The notes under the pieces were generated by a model. That model was not told the DNA's origin. It saw only the letters and a program-made list of their open reading frames with translations, and made no database searches. Below are positions 5,850 through 8,535 of a DNA stretch of 8,535 nucleotides, in pieces. Position 1 is the stretch's first letter. Each line of letters opens with the position of its first letter. Source of the DNA: Pseudomonadota bacterium (GTDB lineage Bacteria > Pseudomonadota > Alphaproteobacteria > Rhizobiales > Xanthobacteraceae); contig JAEWHT010000125.1 of NCBI GenBank assembly GCA_023387695.1, positions 1-8,535 on the forward strand, written 5' to 3'. Both the position numbers and the translations under genes were made by a program.

Positions 5850-6854
5850 CTACGGCTGGACCGGTGTCCCCGGCGGCAGAGCTATTCCCTTCTCGCCGGC
5901 GACCTGCCGCAGCAGGTCCGGCCTGTCAGAGATAATGCCGTCGACGCCGAACTCGATCATCCGCGCCATATCGTCGGGCTTGTTGACGGTCCAGACCACG
6001 ACGCGCAATCCCTGTGTATGGGCATCCGCGACAAGCGCCGCGGTCACATCGCCGAAATAGGGCGACCACACCGCGCCGCCTGCGGCCTTGATCGTGCGCG
6101 GCAGCGAGCCGCCGTGATCGGCGGGGTTGAAGCCTGCCGTCCAACTGGTGGCCTTGTCGAGGGCGTTGGTTGGCGCCGAGCCGCGCTGGAGCGTCAGATA
6201 CACGGTTGGAATTTTCGCCGCCTGCTGCTGCACGAGGAGCAGCGTCCGCCAGTCGAACGACTGGATCATGACGCGGTCGGAAAACTTCGCCTCCTCGATC
6301 ACGCCAAGCAGCTTTGCAACGAAGGCCTCAGGCGCCAGCGATTCATCCGGATGATTCGGATCGATCTTGGTTTCGATGTTGAAGCGCACGCGCTCGTTGC
6401 CGGATTTGCGCACCAGCGCGAACAGCTCCTTCAGCGTCGGAATGCGGGTGCCCGGCAGGGCGCGCTGATCTGGAAACTGCTTGGCGTAAGCGCTATCCGG
6501 CCGGATCTGGCCGACGTCGTAGGTCCTGACATCGGCGAATCGCAGCTTTACGAAGGGTGTGCCGGGGGCCGCGATATAGGCGCCGCTGGCGTCCCGCGCG
6601 AGATCGGGGTTGAGCCCGCGCTCATGCGACACCACGACCTCGCCGTCGGCGGTCACGCCGACATCGAGCTCGAGCGTGTCCACGCCCATCGTGAGCGCAT
6701 TGGCAAAGGCCGGCAGGGTGTTTTCCGGCAGTAGCGCCCGCCCGCCGCGATGCGCCTCGAGATCGAAAGCCAAGGCTTTTCCCGAAATCATGGCCTCTCC
6801 CGAAATGAGAAGTGACAGCATAGTCAAAATTGTCGCAGTACGTGATGTCATCAC
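5850..6854 (-). CDS. Exported glycerophosphodiester phosphodiesterase (GDPD family)
   Basis: A 334-residue TIM-barrel enzyme expected to hydrolyse glycerophosphodiesters to glycerol 3-phosphate plus an alcohol, using a divalent metal. Family residues are all present: HRGG (35-38), ENT (44-46), ELD with Glu62 and Asp64, His77, ETK with Glu161 and Lys163, the late strand VVVWTVN (285-291), and GVDGIISDRP (303-312). The N-terminus has a hydrophobic stretch (about 8-18) and an ALA-F junction near 29-30 that resembles a signal peptidase I site, implying a periplasmic enzyme. The frame begins with GTG at 6852-6854 immediately followed by ATG at 6849-6851; either could start, and ribosome site support is weak. 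No transporter genes (glpT or ugp) are adjacent. It faces the desaturase gene divergently. Confidence 0.92.
   Translation of the reverse strand: MMTSRTATILTMLSLLISGEAMISGKALAFDLEAHRGGRALLPENTLPAFANALTMGVDTLELDVGVTADGEVVVSHERGLNPDLARDASGAYIAAPGTPFVKLRFADVRTYDVGQIRPDSAYAKQFPDQRALPGTRIPTLKELFALVRKSGNERVRFNIETKIDPNHPDESLAPEAFVAKLLGVIEEAKFSDRVMIQSFDWRTLLLVQQQAAKIPTVYLTLQRGSAPTNALDKATSWTAGFNPADHGGSLPRTIKAAGGAVWSPYFGDVTAALVADAHTQGLRVVVWTVNKPDDMARMIEFGVDGIISDRPDLLRQVAGEKGIALPPGTPVQP
6842..6854. promoter_or_regulatory. 13-bp palindrome covering the phosphodiesterase start codons
   Basis: GTGATG, one central base, CATCAC at 6842-6854 is a perfect odd-length palindrome that contains the GTG and ATG start codons of the minus-strand gene. 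It could be an operator or a small hairpin at the initiation site. At this length a chance occurrence is plausible. Confidence 0.25.
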
Positions 6855-6976
6855 AGTTCCGGTGGCAAGTGAAAAGGCCGTCCTTGAACGCGGCCAGGCG
6901 TGTCCGGCCTGTTTTATAGTCTTTTGTCCCTGTTGAAAGCCGGGGTCGCGGCTTGGGTTGTGTCCGGTCTGCCGGT
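6855..6976. other. Divergent promoter interval between phosphodiesterase and desaturase genes
   Basis: These 122 bp must hold the 5' signals of both genes. The only AT-rich patch is GTTTTATAGTCTTTTG (6911-6926), with a -10-like TATAGT at 6915-6920 on the plus strand. No -35 hexamer lies at 16-18 bp from it; TTGAAC at 6884-6889 is 25 bp away. A small GC-rich stem, CAGGC (6895-6899) with GCCTG (6907-6911), precedes the patch. Promoter placement is therefore only suggestive. Confidence 0.3.
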
Positions 6977-7966
6977 ATGTACTCTGGTCGCCTTGGAATC
7001 CCGACCGTGCAACAGAAACGCGATCACCGCATCATCCGCAGCCGGCATTTTCACAAGATGCAGCGGCGGCATTTCATCGTTTTCGATGTCTTGCCCTTTG
7101 TCGGTACCCTGGTTGCGCTGGGGCTCCTGTTCTACCGTCCGATCGGGGTGATGGAACTCAGCCTGTTCTTCGGCTTCTGGCTGGTCTCCGGGCTCGGCCT
7201 CACCGTCGGCTATCACCGCCTGTTCACCCACCGGGCCTTTGCCACCTCGACCGCGATGAGCGCGATCCTGATCGTGATGGGCTCGATGGCCGGGCGCGGC
7301 CCGATGCTGTCTTGGGCAGCGATGCACCGTCGGCACCACGAACTGTCCGATCACGAGGGCGATCTGCATTCGCCGCGCCTGCATGGCGACGGCCTGCTCG
7401 GCCGCCTGCGCGGCTTCCTGCACGCGCACCTGACCTGGATGATTGCGCACGATTATCCCAACGTCGCCCATTACGTGCCTGATCTGATGGCGAACCGCAC
7501 CCTGGTGGCCGTCAACAGCTACTATTACAGCTGGGTCGTGCTCGGCCTGCTGCTGCCGGCGGCGATCGGCGGCTTTGCCACGATGAGCCTGTGGGGCGCG
7601 CTCAGTGGTCTGCTCTGGGGCGGCGTAGTACGCATGTTCGTGGTCGAGCAGACCTTTTCCGCCATCAACTCGATCATGCACACTTTTGGTACGCAGCCCT
7701 TCGTCACCCGTGACGACAACAGCCGCAATCTCGGCTGGATGGCCTGGCTCGGCTGGGGCGAGGGCTGGCACAACAATCACCACGCCTTTCCGTATTCGGC
7801 CGCTTTCGGTCTGCGCTGGTTCGAGTTCGATCCCGGCTTCATCTTCATCCGCGCGCTGGAGGCGCTCGGGCTCGCCTGGGACGTCAAGGTGCCGAGCGAG
7901 GAGAAGATCGCACGGCGCGCGCTACGGCAGCCGGGCGATGCGGCGCCTGACCTGGAAACGGGTTAG
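6977..7966 (+). CDS. Membrane fatty acid (acyl-CoA) desaturase
   Basis: An integral membrane di-iron desaturase of the stearoyl-CoA desaturase type, inserting a cis double bond (commonly delta-9) into a fatty acyl chain. All histidine boxes are present, numbered from the ATG at 6977: HRLFTH (80-85), HRRHH (117-121), HNNHH (265-269), plus the extra metal-ligand motif NSIMH (231-235). Hydrophobic segments lie at about 33-53, 57-78, 92-106 and 183-222, fitting the four-helix topology. Length, about 329 residues, suits bacterial members. The start is uncertain: ATG 6977 has no clear ribosome site. GTG at 7007 (giving VQQKRDHR) or TTG at 6953 are alternatives; the conserved region starts after residue 20. 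The MBOAT gene follows 38 bp downstream on the same strand. Regiospecificity and acyl carrier cannot be read from sequence. Confidence 0.92.
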   Translation: MYSGRLGIPTVQQKRDHRIIRSRHFHKMQRRHFIVFDVLPFVGTLVALGLLFYRPIGVMELSLFFGFWLVSGLGLTVGYHRLFTHRAFATSTAMSAILIVMGSMAGRGPMLSWAAMHRRHHELSDHEGDLHSPRLHGDGLLGRLRGFLHAHLTWMIAHDYPNVAHYVPDLMANRTLVAVNSYYYSWVVLGLLLPAAIGGFATMSLWGALSGLLWGGVVRMFVVEQTFSAINSIMHTFGTQPFVTRDDNSRNLGWMAWLGWGEGWHNNHHAFPYSAAFGLRWFEFDPGFIFIRALEALGLAWDVKVPSEEKIARRALRQPGDAAPDLETG

Positions 7967-8004
7967 GGATAGGCGCCCGGCAATGACGGCGCAGCGCTGA
8001 ACCG

Positions 8005-8535
8005 ATGCTGTTCAACGACTACCCCTTCCTCCTGGTGTTCCTGCCGGCGGCGCTGCTGATCTACCGCCTGGTCGATCCCTATCCGCATCTGCGCATAGCC
8101 GTGCAGGTGGCGCTGTCGCTGGCGTTTTACGCCTGGGGCAGTCCATCCTTCGTCCTGCTCCTGATGGCATCGATCGTCGTCAACTGGTTCGCTTCGGTCG
8201 CCTATGGGCGGGTGAAGTGGAAGACGGTGCTGACGCTCGTGATCGTGCTCGATCTCGGCGTGCTGGCGCTGTTCAAATACGCCAACTTCCTCCTTGCCAA
8301 TCTCGGGCATGTGCTGGGCACGACGCTGCCGACGCTCGACATCGGCCTGCCGCTCGGCATCTCCTTCTTCACCTTCCACCACATCATGTATCTGGCGGAT
8401 CTGCGGCGCGGCAAGGCACCGCTCTACGCGCTCGATCGCTATGCGCTCTACATCGCCTTCTTTCCGCAGGCGATCGCGGGGCCGCTGGCGCGCTGGTCGG
8501 AGGTGATGCATCAGTTCGGCCGGCAGGTCTACGCG
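8005..8535 (+). CDS. MBOAT / AlgI-like membrane O-acyltransferase (3' truncated)
   Basis: The frame is open from ATG 8005 to the window end (177 codons, no stop). The N-terminus MLFNDYPFLLVFLPAALLIY is the classic start of AlgI-type MBOAT proteins. It is followed by LSLAFYAWGSPSFVLLLMAS, LFKYANFLLANL, LGISFFTFHHIMYLADLRRG and YIAFFPQAIAGPLARWSE, all landmark segments of the family in the correct order. Such proteins move acyl (often acetyl) groups from a cytoplasmic donor to exported polysaccharides or other acceptors. The catalytic histidine region lies beyond the window, so activity cannot be judged. No strong ribosome site precedes the ATG. It lies 38 bp after the desaturase on the same strand, so co-transcription is plausible. 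The acceptor is unknown; a partner SGNH/AlgJ-like gene might follow downstream. Confidence 0.9.
   Translation, partial: MLFNDYPFLLVFLPAALLIYRLVDPYPHLRIAVQVALSLAFYAWGSPSFVLLLMASIVVNWFASVAYGRVKWKTVLTLVIVLDLGVLALFKYANFLLANLGHVLGTTLPTLDIGLPLGISFFTFHHIMYLADLRRGKAPLYALDRYALYIAFFPQAIAGPLARWSEVMHQFGRQVYA

Noticed and set aside
5841..5852. Shared terminator between the convergent genes at 5843/5850
   Set aside because: Only 6 bp separate the stop codons and no hairpin with a T-run is present in or just beyond the gap.
6914..7783. 289-residue minus-strand open frame
   Set aside because: It is antisense to the desaturase, whose histidine boxes leave no doubt about the coding strand.
7963..8511. 182-residue minus-strand open frame
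   Set aside because: It is antisense to the MBOAT gene, which is open to the window end and has all expected N-terminal family segments.

Overview
The window reads as chromosomal DNA of a high-GC alphaproteobacterium, most likely Bradyrhizobium, Rhodopseudomonas or a close relative. This rests on gene content, strong G/C third-position preference, an Flp pilin of the alphaproteobacterial type, and palindromic intergenic repeats of kinds I recall as dispersed in those genomes. No tRNA, rRNA, CRISPR, insertion sequence or phage gene is visible.

Layout, left to right. A probable gene tail (+) ends at 124. A palindromic repeat element (about 129-225) follows and runs into the stop codon of prmA (-, 220-1107), the ribosomal protein L11 methyltransferase. 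A regulatory-looking interval (1108-1261) with an inverted repeat and two pairs of direct repeats leads to a 54-residue Flp/Fap type IVb pilin gene (+, 1262-1426) that starts with TTG. Between the pilin and the converging FAD oxidoreductase gene (-, 1718-3328, PYROXD2/CrtI-like) lie a hairpin and a degenerate tandem array of about 17 units of 10-12 bp (1551-1742), with many TCCAC/TCCGC cores resembling weak DnaA boxes. A divergent interval with two palindromes (3352-3390 and 3501-3543) leads to a 760-residue membrane protein with a spermidine-synthase-like C-terminal domain (+, 3561-5843). This converges, with only 6 bp between stops, on an exported glycerophosphodiester phosphodiesterase gene (-, 5850-6854). 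A short divergent interval leads to a membrane fatty-acid (acyl-CoA) desaturase (+, about 6977-7966) and, 38 bp on, the start of an MBOAT/AlgI-like O-acyltransferase (+, from 8005) cut by the window end.

Functionally this is mostly a set of unrelated housekeeping and envelope genes rather than one operon. The right half has an envelope and lipid flavour: phosphodiester hydrolysis, fatty-acyl desaturation and O-acylation. Any joint pathway is inference. I do not see a convincing new multi-gene system. The most unusual signal is the non-coding, helically spaced 11-12 bp array; the pilin's upstream repeat architecture and the repeat-derived gene ends come next.
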